A stretch of DNA of 64,000 nt from Arachis hypogaea. Lineage: Eukaryota; Streptophyta; Magnoliopsida; Fabales; Fabaceae. A program made the position numbers and the translations under genes. Positions 1 through 11,286 of the stretch are shown here, piece by piece. The stretch spans positions 76,946,687 through 77,010,686 of the forward strand of contig NC_092052.1 of the NCBI RefSeq assembly GCF_003086295.3. Direction: 5' to 3'. A model generated the notes under the pieces. It worked only from the letters and a program-made list of their open reading frames with translations, was not told where the DNA came from and did no database searches. Position 1 is the stretch's first letter; each line of letters begins with the position of its first letter.

Positions 1-1650
1 TTTTTTTATGCCGTTTTTTTTTACATCGTGCTGACCCTCGTTCTATAAATGACGCTATCCCAAGGAGGACACCTAAAGGCAAGCCGTAATGGCCACATCT
101 TCGGTAGGCTGCTTCGGTTTTTTTTTCGGTTTTTTTTTACGTCGTGCAGACCCTCGTTCTTTAAATGACGCTATCCTAAGGAGGACACCTAATTGCGAGT
201 CGTAATGGCCTCATCTTCGGCAGGCTCCTCCAGTTCTTTTTTCTGATTTATTTTACGTCATGCTGACCCTCGTTCTTTAAATGACGCTATCTCGGGGAGG
301 ACACCTAAAGGCGATCCGTAATGGCCTCATCTTCGGCAGGCTCCTCCGGTTTTTTCTTTCGATTTTTTTTACGTTGTGCTAACCCTCGTTCTTTAAATGA
401 CGCTATCCCGAGGAGGACACCTAAAGGCGAGCCGTAATGGCCTCATATTCGGTAGGCTCCTCCGGTTTTTTTTCAGTTTTTTTTTCACTACGTGCTGACA
501 CTCATTCTATAAATGACGCGATCCCGAGGAGGACCCCTAAAGGCGAGCCGTAATGGCCTCATCTTAGGCAGGCTCCTCCGGTTTTTTTTATGCCATTTTT
601 TTTACGTCGTGATGACCCTCATTCTTTAAATGACGCTATCCCGAGGAGGACACCTAAAGGCGAGCTGTAATGGCCTCATCTTCGGTAGGCTCCTCCGATT
701 TTTGTTTTCATTTTTTTCACTACGTGCTGACCCTCATTCTATAAATGACACGATTCCGAGGAGGACACCTAAAGGAGAGCCGTAATGACCTCATTTTCGG
801 CAGGCTCCTCCGGTTTTTTTTATGCCGTTTTTTTTTACATCGTGCTGACCCTCGTTCTATAAATGATGCTATCCCAAGGAGGACACCTAAAGGCAAGCCG
901 TAATGGCCACATCTTCGGTAGGCTGCTTCGGTTTTTTTTTTCGGTTTTTTTTTACGTCGTGCAGACCCTCGTTCTTTAAATGACGCTATCCTAAGGAGGA
1001 CACCTAATTGCGAGTCGTAATGGCCTCATCTTCGGCAAGCTCCTCCAGTTCTTTTTTCTGATTTTTTTTACGTCGTGCTGACCCTCGTTCTTTAAATGAC
1101 ACTATCTCGGGGAGGACACCTAAAGGCGATCCGTAATGGCCTCATCTTCGGCAGGCTCCTCCGGTTTTTTCTTTCGATTTTTTTTACGTTGTGCTGACCC
1201 TCGTTCTTTATATGACGCTATCCCAAGGAGGACACCCAAAGGCGAGCCGTAATGGCCTCATCTTTGGCAGGCTCCTCTGGTTTTTTTTTTTTTTTTGACT
1301 ACGTGCTGACCCTCGTTCTTTAAATGACGCTATCCCGAGGAGGACACCTAAAGGCGAGCCGTAATGGCCTCATATTCGGTAGGCTCCTCCGGTTTTTTTT
1401 TTATGCCATTTTTTTTACGTCGTGATGACCCTCGTTCTTTAAATGACGCTATCCCGAGGAGGACACCTAAAGGCGAGCCATAATGGCCTCATCTTCGAGA
1501 GGCTCCTCCGATTTTTGTTTTCATTTTTTTCACTACGTGCTGACCCTCATTCTATAAATGACGCGATCCCGAGGAGGACACCCAAAGGCGAGTCGTAATG
1601 GCCTCAACCTCGGCAGGCTACTACGGTTTTTTTTTCGGTTTTTTTACGTC
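1..1650 (-). repeat. Higher-order repeat of about 0.82 kb (7 monomers)
   Basis: The marker monomer with the atgccg spacer, 'acatcgtgctgacc' and 'ggccacatcttcggtaggct' recurs at 8 and 832, 824 bases apart. It is followed in both cases by the 'cctaaggaggacacctaat' monomer and the 'cctccagttcttttttctg' monomer. A third, shorter round starts near 1612, about 0.7 kb after its counterpart near 908, so the unit is 6-7 monomers with loss of a monomer in some rounds. The same cycle is repeated in the duplicate at 5311-7245. Confidence 0.75.
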
Positions 1651-1930
1651 GTGCAGACCCTCGTTCTTTAAATGACGCTATCCTAAAGAGGACACCTAAT
1701 TGCGAGTCGTAATAGCCTCATCTTCAGCAGGCTCCTCCAGTTCTTTTTTCTGATTTTTTTTACGTCTTGCTGACCCTCGTTCTTTAAATGACGCTATCTC
1801 GGGGAGGACACCTATAGGCGATCCGTAATGGCCTCATCTTCGGCAGGCTCCTCCGGTTTTTTTTTTTTTTTCAATTTTTTTTACTACGTGCTGACCCTCG
1901 TTCTTTAAATGACGCTATCCCGAGGAGGAC
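1..1930 (-). repeat. Segmental duplication within the satellite, copy A
   Basis: This block matches 5311-7245 monomer by monomer, at an offset of about 5309 bases. Shared rare markers include the atgccg spacer (8 and 5318), the private 'gatttattttacgtcatg' variant (245 and 5553) and the long T-run followed by 'gactacgtg' (1296 and 6605). The two copies then part company near 1930 and 7245. Such co-ordered private variants show one duplicated multi-monomer block, not independent amplification. Confidence 0.85.
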
Positions 1931-4900
1931 ACCTAAAGGCGAGCCGTAATGGCCTCATCTTCGGCAAGCTCCTCCAGTTCTTTTTTCTGATTTTTTTTAC
2001 GTCGTGCTGACCCTCGTTCTTTAAATGACGCTATCCCGAGGAGGACACCTAAAGTTGAGCCGTAATGGCCTCATCTTCGGCATTCTCCTTCGATTTTTTT
2101 ATGTCGTGCTGACCATCGTTTTTTAAATGACGCTATATCGAGGAGGACACCAAAAGGCAAGTCGTAATGGCCTCATCTTCGGCAGGCTCCGCCATTTTTT
2201 TCCGGTTTTTTGTTACGTCGTGCTGACTCTTGTTATTTAAATGATGCTATCCCGAGGAGGACACCTAAAGGCGAGGCGTAATGGCCTCATCTTCGGCAGG
2301 CTCCTCCGGTTTTTTTTAATACGTGCTGACCCTTGTTGTTTAAATGACGCTATCCCGAGGAGGACACCTAAAGGCGAGCCGTAATGGCCTCATATTCGGC
2401 AGGCTCCGCCGATTTTTTTTCGGATTTTTTTTTACGTTCTGCAGACGCTCGTTCTTTAAATGACGGTATCCCAAGGAGGACACCTAAACGCGAGCATTAA
2501 TGGCCTTATTTTCGGCAGGCTCCTCCGGTTTTTTCCCATTTTTTTACGTCGTGCTAACCCTCGTTCATTAAATGACGCTATCCCGAGGAGGACACCTAAA
2601 GGCGAGCCTTAATGGCCTCATCTTCGGCAGGCTCCTCCGGGTTTTTTTTTTACAACATGCTGACCCTCGTTCTTTAAATGACACTATCCCAAGGAGAACA
2701 CCTAAAGGCGAGCCGTAAAGGTCTCATCTTCGGCAGGCTCTTCCAGTTTTTTCCCAGTTTTTTTACGTCGTGCTGACCCTCGTTCTTTAAAAGATGCTAT
2801 CCCGAGGAGGACACCTAAAGGCGAGCCGTAATGACCTCATCTACGTCAGGCTCCTCCGGTTTTTTTTTACTACATGTTGACCCTCGTTGTTTAAATGACG
2901 TTATCCCGAGGAGGACACCTAAAGTCGAGCCGTAATGGCCTCATCTTCGGCACTCTCCTCCGATTTTTTTACGTCGTGCTGACCATCGTTTTTAAATGAC
3001 GCTATCTCGAGGAGGATACCAAAAGGCAAGCCGTAATAGCCTCATTTTCGACAAGTTCCTCCAATTTTTTCCGGTTTTTTTTTACGTCGTGCTGACTCTC
3101 GTTCTTTAAATGATGCTATCCCGAGGAGGACACCTGAAGGCGAGCCGTAATGGCCTCATCTTTGGCAGGCTCCTCCTGTTTTTTTTTTACTACGTGCTGA
3201 CCCTTGTTGTTTAAATGACGCTATCCCGAGAAGGACACCTAAAGGCGAGCCGTAATGGCCTCACATTCGGCAGGCTCCTCTGGTTTTTTTCCCATTTTTT
3301 TTACGTCGTGCTAACCCTCGTTCATTAAATGACTCTATCCCGAGGAGGACACCTAAAGGCGAGCCGTAATGGCCTCATCTTCGACATTCTCCTCCGATTT
3401 TTTTACGTCGTGCTGACCATCGTTTTTTAGATGACGCTATCTCGAGGAGGACACCAAAAGGCAAGCCGTAATGGCCTTATGTTCGGCAGGCGCCTCCATT
3501 TTTTCCGGTTTTTTTTTTTACGTCGTGCTGACTCTCGTTTTTTAAATGATGCTATCCCGAGGAGGACACCTAAAGGCGAGCCGTAATGGCCTCATCTTCG
3601 GCAGGCTCCTCCATTTTTTTCCGGTTTTTTTTACATCGTGCTGACCCTCGTTCTTTAAATGACGCTATCTCGAGGAGGACACCTAAAGGGGAACCGTAAT
3701 GGCCTCATCTTCGGCAGACTCCTCCATTTTTTTTTACTACGTGCTGATCCTCGTTCTTTAAATGACGCTGTGCCGAGGAGGAACCAAAAGGGGAGCCGTA
3801 ATGGCCTCATCTTTGGCAAGCTTCAACTATTTTTTTTCTGATTTTTTTTACGTCGTGCTGACCCTCGTTCTTAAAATGACGCTATCCCGAGGAGGACACC
3901 TAAAGGCGAGCCGTAATGGCCTCATCTTCGGCAGGCTCCTCCGGTTTTTTTTTACTACGTGCTGACCCTTGTTGTTTAAATGACGCTATCCCGAGGAGGA
4001 CACCTAAAGGCGAGCCGTAATGGCCTCATCTTTGACAGGATCCTGCGATTTTTTTTTCTCGTTTTTTTACGTCGTGCTAACCCTCATTCTTTAAATGACG
4101 CTATCCCGAGGAGGACACCTAAAGGCGAGCCGTAATGGCCTCATCTTCGGCAGGCTCCTCCGTTTTTTTTTCTAGGTTTTTTTTACGTCGTGCTGACTTT
4201 CGTTCTTTAAATGACGCTATTACGAGGAGGACACCTAAAGGCGAGCCGTAATGGCCTCATCTTCGGTAGACTCCTCCGGTTTTTTTTGCTACTTGCTGAC
4301 CCTCGTTCTTTAAATGACGCTATGCCGAGGAAGACACCTAAAGGCGAGCCGTAATGGCCTCATCTTCGGCAGGCTCCTCCGATTATTTTTTTTTCGGGTT
4401 TTTTTTACGTCGTGCTAACCCTCGTTCTTTAGACGACTCTATCCCGAGGAGGACACCTAAAGGCGAGCCGTAATGGCCTCATCTTCGGCAGGCTCCTCCG
4501 GTTTTTTTCGCCATTTTTTTTACGTCGTGCTGACTCTCGTTCTTTAAATGACGCTATGCCGAGGAGGACACCTAAGGGCGAGCCATAATGGCCTCATCCT
4601 TAGCAGGCTCCTCTGATTTTTTTCTAGTTTTTTTTTATGTCGTGCTGACTCTCGTTCTTTAAATGACGTTATCCCGAGGAGGACACCTAAAGGCGAGCCG
4701 TAATGGCCTCATATTCGGCAGGCTCCTCCGATTTTTTTTCGGTTTTTTTACGTCTTGCTGACTATCGTTCTTTAAATGAAACTATCCCAAGGAGGACACC
4801 TAAAGGCGAGCCGTAATGGCCTCATCTTCGGCAGGCTCCTCCGGTTTTTTTTATGCCATTTTTTTTTACATCGTGATGACCCTCGTTCTTTAAATGACGC

Positions 4901-5310
4901 TATCCCGAGGAGGACACCTAAAGGCGAGCCGTAATGGCCTCATCTTCGGTAGGCTGCTCCGGTTTTTTTTTCAGTTTTTTTTACGTCGTGCAGACCTTCG
5001 TTCTTTAAATGACGTTATGCTAAGGACAACACCTAATGGCGAGTCATAATGGCGTCATCTTCGGCAGGCTCCTCCCGTTTTTTTTCCGATTTTTTTTACG
5101 TCGTGGTGACCCTCGTTCTTTAAATGACGCTATCCCGAGGAGGACACCTAAAGGAGAGCCGTAATGGCCTCATCTTCGGTAGGCTCCTCCGATTTTTGTT
5201 TTCATTTTTTTTTCACTACGTGCTGACCCTCATTCTATAAATGACGCGATCCCGAGGAGGACACCCAAAGGCGAGCCGTAATGGCCTCATCCTCGGCAGG
5301 CTCCTCCTGT
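1931..5310 (-). repeat. Satellite interior with irregular monomer order
   Basis: The monomers here are the same family but their order is less regular than in the flanking duplicated blocks. A 'ggcattctccttcgattttt' or 'cactctcc' class monomer with 'gaccatcgtttttt' appears near 2080, 2950 and 3390, suggesting a local unit of several monomers. Several monomers have single T-runs and 'actacgtgctgaccc', others have double T-runs. No non-satellite sequence interrupts the stretch. Confidence 0.7.
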
Positions 5311-7245
5311 TTTTTTTATGCCGTTTTTTTTACATCGTGCTGACCCTCGTTCTATAAATGACGCTATCCTAAGGAGGACACCTAAAGGCAAGCCGTAATG
5401 GCCACATCTTCGGTAGGCTGCTTCGGTTTTTTTTTCGGTTTTTTTTACGTCGTGCAAACCCTCGTTCTTTAAATGACGCTATCCTAAGGAGGACACCTAA
5501 TTGCGAGTCGTAATGGCCTCATCTTCGGCAGGCTCCTCCAGTTCTTTTTTCTGATTTATTTTACGTCATGCTGACCCTCGTTCTTTAAATGACGCTATCT
5601 CGGGGAGGTCACCTAAAGGCGATCCGTAATGGCCTCATCTTCGGCAGGCTCCTCCGGTTTTTTCTTTCGATTTTTTTTACGTTGTGCTAACCCTCGTTCT
5701 TTAAATGACGCTATCCCGAGGAGGACACCTAAAGGCGAGCCGTAATGGCCTCATATTCGGTAGGCTCCTCCGGTTTTTTTTCAGTTTTTTTTCACTACGT
5801 GCTGACACTCATTCTATAAATGACGCGATCCCGAGGAGGACCCCTAAAGGCGAGCCGTAATGGCCTCATCTTAGGCAGGCTCTTCCGGTTTTTTTTATGC
5901 CATTTTTTTTACGTCGTGATGACCCTCATTCTTTAAATGACGCTATCCCGAGGAGGACACCTAAAGGCGAGCTGTAATGGCCTCATCTTCGGTAGGCTCC
6001 TCCGATTTTTGTTTTCATTTTTTTCACTACGTGCTGACCCTCATTCTATAAATGACACGATTCCGAGGAGCACACCTAAAGGAGAGCCGTAATGACCTCA
6101 TTTTCGGCAGGCTCCTCCGGTTTTTTTTATGCCGTTTTTTTTTTACATCGTGCTGACCCTCGTTCTATAAATGATGCTATCCCAAGGAGGACACCTAAAG
6201 GCAAGCCGTAATGGCCACATCTTCGGTAGGCTGCTTCGGTTTTTTTTTTTCGGTTTTTTTTTTACGTCGTGCAGACCCTCGTTCTTTAAATGACGCTATC
6301 CTAAGGAGGACACCTAATTGCGAGTCGTAATGGCCTCATCTTCGGCAAGCTCCTCCAGTTCTTTTTTCTGATTTTTTTTACGTCGTGCTGATCCTCGTTC
6401 TTTAAATGACGCTATCTCGGGGAGGACACCTAAAGGCGATCCGTAATGGCCTCATCTTCGGCAGGCTCCTCCGGTTTTTTCTTTCGATTTTTTTTACGTT
6501 GTGCTGACCCTCGTTCTTTATATGACGCTATCCCAAGGAGGACACCCAAAGGCGAGCCGTAATGGCCTCATCTTTGGCAGGCTCCTCTGGTTTTTTTTTT
6601 TTTTTGACTACGTGCTGACCCTCGTTCTTTAAATGACGCTATCCCGAGGAGGACACCTAAAGGCGAGCCGTAATGGCCTCATATTCGGTAGGCTCCTCCG
6701 GTTTTTTTTTTATGCCATTTTTTTTACGTCGTGATGACCCTCGTTCTTTAAATGACGCTATCCCGAGGAGGACACCTAAAGGCGAGCCGTAATGGCCTCA
6801 TCTTCGAGAGGCTCCTCCGATTTTTGTTTTCATTTTTTTCACTACGTGCTGACCCTCATTCTATAAATGACGCGATCCCGAGGAGGACACCCAAAGGCGA
6901 GTCGTAATGGCCTCAACCTCGGCAGGCTACTACGGTTTTTTTTCGGTTTTTTTTACGTCGTGCAGACCCTCGTTCTTTAAATGACGCTATCCTAAAGAGG
7001 ACACCTAATTGCGAGTCGTAATAGCCTCATCTTCAGCAGGCTCCTCCAGTTCTTTTTTCTGATTTTTTTTACGTCTTGCTGACCCTCGTTCTTTAAATGA
7101 CGCTATCTCGGGGAGGACACCTATAGGCGATCCGTAATGGCCTCATCTTCGGCAGGCTCCTCCGGTTTTTTTTTTTTTTTTCAATTTTTTTTACTACGTG
7201 CTGACCCTCGTTCTTTAAATGACGCTATCCCGAGGAGGACACCTA
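5311..7245 (-). repeat. Segmental duplication within the satellite, copy B
   Basis: Second copy of the block at 1-1930, in the same orientation and order, with few substitutions and small differences in T-run length. It ends where the monomer at about 7240 switches to 'acacctaattgcgagtcg' while copy A keeps 'acacctaaaggcgagccg'. The left limit cannot be fixed because copy A begins at the window edge; the duplication may extend beyond it. Confidence 0.85.
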
Positions 7246-8645
7246 ATTGCGAGTCGTAATAGCCTCATCTTCAGCAAGCTCCTCCAGTTCTTTTTTCTGA
7301 TTTTTTTTACGTCGTGCTGACCCTCGTTCTTTAAATGACGCTATCTCGGGGAGGACACCTAAAGGCGATCCGTAATGGCCTCATCTTCGGCAGGCTCCTC
7401 CGGTTTTTTCTTTCGATTTTTTTACGTTGTGCTGACCCTCGTTCTTTATATGACGCTATCCCAAGGAGGACACCAAAGGCGAGCCGTAATGGCCTCATCT
7501 TCGGCAGGCTCCTCTGGTTTTTTTTTTTTTTGACTACGTGCTGACCCTCGTTCTTTAAATGACGCTATCCCAAGGAGGACACCTAAAGGCGAGCCGTAAT
7601 GGCCTCATATTCGGTAGGCTCCTCCGGTTTTTTTTCAGTTTTTTTCACTACGTGCTGACACTCATTCTATAAATGACGCGATCCCGAGGAGGACACCTAA
7701 AGGCGAGCCGTAATGGCCTCATCTTAGGCAGGCTCCTCCGGTTTTTTTTTTATGCCATTTTTTTTACGTCGTGATGACCCTCGTTCTTTAAATGACGCTA
7801 TCCCGAGGAGGACACCTAAAGGCGAGCCGTAATGGCCTCATATTCGGTAGACTCCTCCGGTTTTTTTTTCAGTTTTTTTTTCACTACGTGCTGACACTCA
7901 TTCTATAAATGACGCGATCCCGAGGAGGACACCTAAAGGCGAGCCGTAATGGCCTCATCTTAGGCAGGCTCCTCCGGTTTTTTTTTTTATGCCATTTTTT
8001 TTACGTCGTGATGACCCTTGTTCTTTAAATGACGCTATCCCGAGGAGGACACCCAAAGGCGAGCCGTAATGGCCTCATCTTCGGCAGGCTCCTCTGGTTT
8101 TTTTTTTTACTACGTGCTGACCCTCGTTCTTTAAATGACGCTATCCCGAGGTGGACACCTAAAGGCGAGCCGTAATGGCCTCATCTTCGCAAGCTCCTCC
8201 AGTTCTTTTTTCTGATTTTTTTTACGTCGTGCTGACCCTCGTTCTTTAAATGACGCTATCTCGGGGGACACCTAAAGGCAATCCATAATGGCCTCATCTT
8301 CGGCAGGCTCCTCCGGTTTTTTCTTTCGATTTTTTTACTTGTGCTGACCCTCGTTCTTTATATGACCTATCCAAGGAGGACACCCAAGGCGAGCCGTAAT
8401 GGCCTCATCTTCGGCAGGCTCCTCTGGTTTTTTTTTTTTGACTACGTGCTGACCCTCGTTCTTTAAATGACGCTATCCAAGGAGGACCCTAAAGGCGAGC
8501 CGTAATGGCCTCATATTCGGTAGGCTCCTCCGGTTTTTTTTCAGTTTTTTTTTCACTACGTGCTGACACTCATTCTATAAATGACGCGATCCCGAGGAGG
8601 ACACCTAAAGGCGAGCCGTAATGGCCTCATCTTAGGCAGGCTCCT

Positions 8646-9511
8646 TGATGAGATATTTTGATGAGAAACGAATTTCTACCAAAACACCCAAAACTAACCG
8701 GCAAGTGTACCGGGTCGTATCAAGTAATAAAAACTCACGGAAGTGAGGTCGATCCCACAGGGATTGAAGGATTGAGCAATTTTAGTTTAGTGGTTGATTT
8801 AGTCAAGCGAATCAAGTGTTGGTTGGGTGATTTGTGATTTGCAGAATGTAAATTGCATGAAATTAAAGAGAGCGGGAAAGTAAATTGCTGAAACTTAAAG
8901 GACAAGAAATTAAATGACAGAAACTTAAAGTGCAAGAAATGTAAATTGCAGAATCTTAAAGTGCAAGAAATGTAAATTGCTTGAAAAGTAAAGGGGATTG
9001 GGATGAGGATTTGCAGAATTTAAACAAGGGAAAACTAAATTGCATCAAACAGAAGAGGAAAAGGGAGTTGGGATTGAACCGGATCTTATAACAGCAAAGT
9101 AAATGAACAATGAAAGCATTAAACAGAGAATTGAAATGAGAATTTAGATCTCAGGACCCAGAGACTAGAAAACCAAGTCTAGATCTCAATGCCTTCCTAG
9201 ATCCCACAAGAACAATAGCAAGGAAATTGTAAATTGCAAAGAAAAGAGATGAAGATCAAGTAACAGAAACAGAAATGCTAATTCAATTAACAGTAAAGGA
9301 AATAGAGAGATCCAAGATTGAGATTGAAACAGAATTTCTTCAATTCTCCAATCCAAGATCCAAGACAAAAGTCAAATGAAATTGAAAGCAATGAAAGCAA
9401 GAAATTAAAGTTCACTCAAGTTCAAAAGCTCTTCGAAAACTATTATGAAAATTCTAAAAGGAAAGCTCTAAAAGAAAACTCTCCAGCAAAAAGCTCTCAA
9501 AACAAATTGAA
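8646..9511 (+). mobile_element. LTR fragment, 5' half, cut by the assembly gap (copy 1)
   Basis: The satellite stops after 'ggcaggctcct' and a non-satellite sequence starts with 'tgatgagatattttgatgag'. It continues through the conserved block at 8695-8810 and an A-rich stretch full of 'aaattgcagaa' and 'aagaaatgtaaattgc' phrases. It is colinear with the solo LTR at 53333-55115 and with the reverse complement of 10512-11286. The TG start agrees with the LTR 5' end. The copy runs straight into the N gap after 866 bases, before the TATA-like and hairpin parts seen in the complete LTR. Whether it is a solo LTR or the 5' LTR of a longer element cannot be seen. No coding sequence is present; the frame that crosses the gap is an artefact of N. 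Confidence 0.85.
8695..8810 (+). repeat. Conserved LTR block, copy 1
   Basis: This block runs from 'taaccggcaagtgtaccggg' through 'gaggtcgatcccacaggga' to 'agtcaagcga'. It is the best conserved part of all three LTR copies (11121-11236 reversed, 53374-53488). From memory, very similar sequence is widespread in dicot repeats, but I could not search. It lies about 50 bases after the LTR start. Its function is unknown; it does not encode an evident protein. Confidence 0.8.
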
Positions 9512-10511
9512 NNNNNNNNNNNNNNNNNNNNNNNNNNNNNNNNNNNNNNNNNNNNNNNNNNNNNNNNNNNNNNNNNNNNNNNNNNNNNNNNNNNNNNNNN
9601 NNNNNNNNNNNNNNNNNNNNNNNNNNNNNNNNNNNNNNNNNNNNNNNNNNNNNNNNNNNNNNNNNNNNNNNNNNNNNNNNNNNNNNNNNNNNNNNNNNNN
9701 NNNNNNNNNNNNNNNNNNNNNNNNNNNNNNNNNNNNNNNNNNNNNNNNNNNNNNNNNNNNNNNNNNNNNNNNNNNNNNNNNNNNNNNNNNNNNNNNNNNN
9801 NNNNNNNNNNNNNNNNNNNNNNNNNNNNNNNNNNNNNNNNNNNNNNNNNNNNNNNNNNNNNNNNNNNNNNNNNNNNNNNNNNNNNNNNNNNNNNNNNNNN
9901 NNNNNNNNNNNNNNNNNNNNNNNNNNNNNNNNNNNNNNNNNNNNNNNNNNNNNNNNNNNNNNNNNNNNNNNNNNNNNNNNNNNNNNNNNNNNNNNNNNNN
10001 NNNNNNNNNNNNNNNNNNNNNNNNNNNNNNNNNNNNNNNNNNNNNNNNNNNNNNNNNNNNNNNNNNNNNNNNNNNNNNNNNNNNNNNNNNNNNNNNNNNN
10101 NNNNNNNNNNNNNNNNNNNNNNNNNNNNNNNNNNNNNNNNNNNNNNNNNNNNNNNNNNNNNNNNNNNNNNNNNNNNNNNNNNNNNNNNNNNNNNNNNNNN
10201 NNNNNNNNNNNNNNNNNNNNNNNNNNNNNNNNNNNNNNNNNNNNNNNNNNNNNNNNNNNNNNNNNNNNNNNNNNNNNNNNNNNNNNNNNNNNNNNNNNNN
10301 NNNNNNNNNNNNNNNNNNNNNNNNNNNNNNNNNNNNNNNNNNNNNNNNNNNNNNNNNNNNNNNNNNNNNNNNNNNNNNNNNNNNNNNNNNNNNNNNNNNN
10401 NNNNNNNNNNNNNNNNNNNNNNNNNNNNNNNNNNNNNNNNNNNNNNNNNNNNNNNNNNNNNNNNNNNNNNNNNNNNNNNNNNNNNNNNNNNNNNNNNNNN
10501 NNNNNNNNNNN
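9512..10511. other. Assembly gap of exactly 1000 N
   Basis: All bases from 9512 to 10511 are N. The exact round length indicates a placeholder for unknown distance. Both edges are inside LTR sequence, in opposite orientations, and the satellite outside changes orientation across it. Open frames spanning the gap have no support. Confidence 0.99.
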
Positions 10512-11286
10512 TTTCCTTTTGGAATTTTCATAATAGTTTTCGGAAGAGCTTTTGAACTTTAATTTCTTTGCTTTCATTGCTTTCATTTTTCATTTACACT
10601 TGTCTTGGATCTTGGATTGGAGAATTGAAGAAATTCTGTTTCAATCTCAATCTTGGATCTCTCTGTTTCTTTACTGTTAATTGAATTTCATTTCCCGGTT
10701 AATTGTTCTTCATCTATTCTCTTTGCCATTTACAATTTCCTTGCAATTGTTCTTGTTGGATCTAGGAAGGCATTGAGATCTAGACTTGGTTTTCTAGTCT
10801 CTGGTCCTGAGATCTGAATTTCCCATTTCACTTCTCTGTTTACTGCTTTCTATGTTCATTTACTTTTCTGCTTCATATCCGGTTCAATCCCAATTCCCTT
10901 TCCCTCTTTGTCTGATGCAATTTAACTTTCCTTGTTTAATTACTGCAAATCCACATCCCAATCCCCTTTACAATTCAAGCAATTACATTCCTTGCACTTT
11001 AAGATTCCACAATTTACATTTCTTGCACTCTAAGTTTCTGCTAGCAATTTAATTCCTGCACTCTTTACTTTCATGCAATTTACATTCTGCAAATCACAAA
11101 TCACCCAACCAACATTTGATTCGCTTGACTAAATCAACCACTAAACTAAAATTGCTCAATCCTTCAATCCCTGTGGGATCGACCTCACTCCCGTGAGTTT
11201 TTATTACTTGATACGACCTGGTGCACTTGCCGGTTAGTTTTGGGTATTTTGGGAGAAATTTATTTTTCCTCCAAAATATCTCATCA
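10512..11286 (-). mobile_element. LTR fragment, 5' half, reversed, cut by the assembly gap (copy 2)
   Basis: Read on the minus strand from 11286, the sequence starts 'tgatgagatattttggagga' and follows copy 1 through the conserved block and the A-rich stretch for 775 bases, until the gap. It differs from copy 1 by scattered substitutions and small indels, so it is a separate copy and not an exact mirror of it. The flanking satellite reads 'gaccct' on the minus strand just before the TG end, while copy 1 is preceded by 'ggctcct'. The two copies therefore sit at different positions of the monomer and are independent insertions. The 3' end is missing in the gap. Confidence 0.85.
11121..11236 (-). 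repeat. Conserved LTR block, copy 2
   Basis: Reverse complement of the block at 8695-8810, with 'cctgtgggatcgacctcac' and 'cacttgccggtta' on the top strand. It differs from copy 1 at only a few bases, such as gtgcacc for gtgtacc. Confidence 0.8.

Larger units (their letters stand above)
1..8645 (-). repeat. Satellite array, T-rich strand on top (inverted relative to the rest)
   Basis: Tandem monomers of about 100-117 bp fill the stretch. Each carries, in order on the top strand, 'gtgctgaccctcgttcttta', 'aatgacgctatcccgaggag', 'gacacctaaaggcgagccgt', 'aatggcctcatcttcggcag', 'gctcctccgg' and one or two T-runs separated by a short variable spacer (cgg, atgcc, ctga and others). I assign the minus strand because the other arrays in the window show the A-rich complement on top. 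Monomers differ by many linked substitutions (for example attcta for ttcttta, cctaagg for cccgagg), so this is a diverged array with recognisable higher-order order. Near the right edge (about 8180-8500) monomers show several small deletions not common earlier. No gene is visible; open frames are repeat translations. Confidence 0.97.

Noticed and set aside
9318..10586. Three long open frames (344-414 codons) over the gap
   Set aside because: Nearly all codons are N. The ends are non-coding LTR sequence, so these are artefacts of the gap.
8646..11286. A DNA transposon with very long terminal inverted repeats (Mutator-like or foldback)
   Set aside because: The head-to-head copies look like long inverted repeats, but they differ in sequence, have no matching target duplication, and copy 3 shows that the unit is an LTR with TG...CA ends and a 5-bp duplication.
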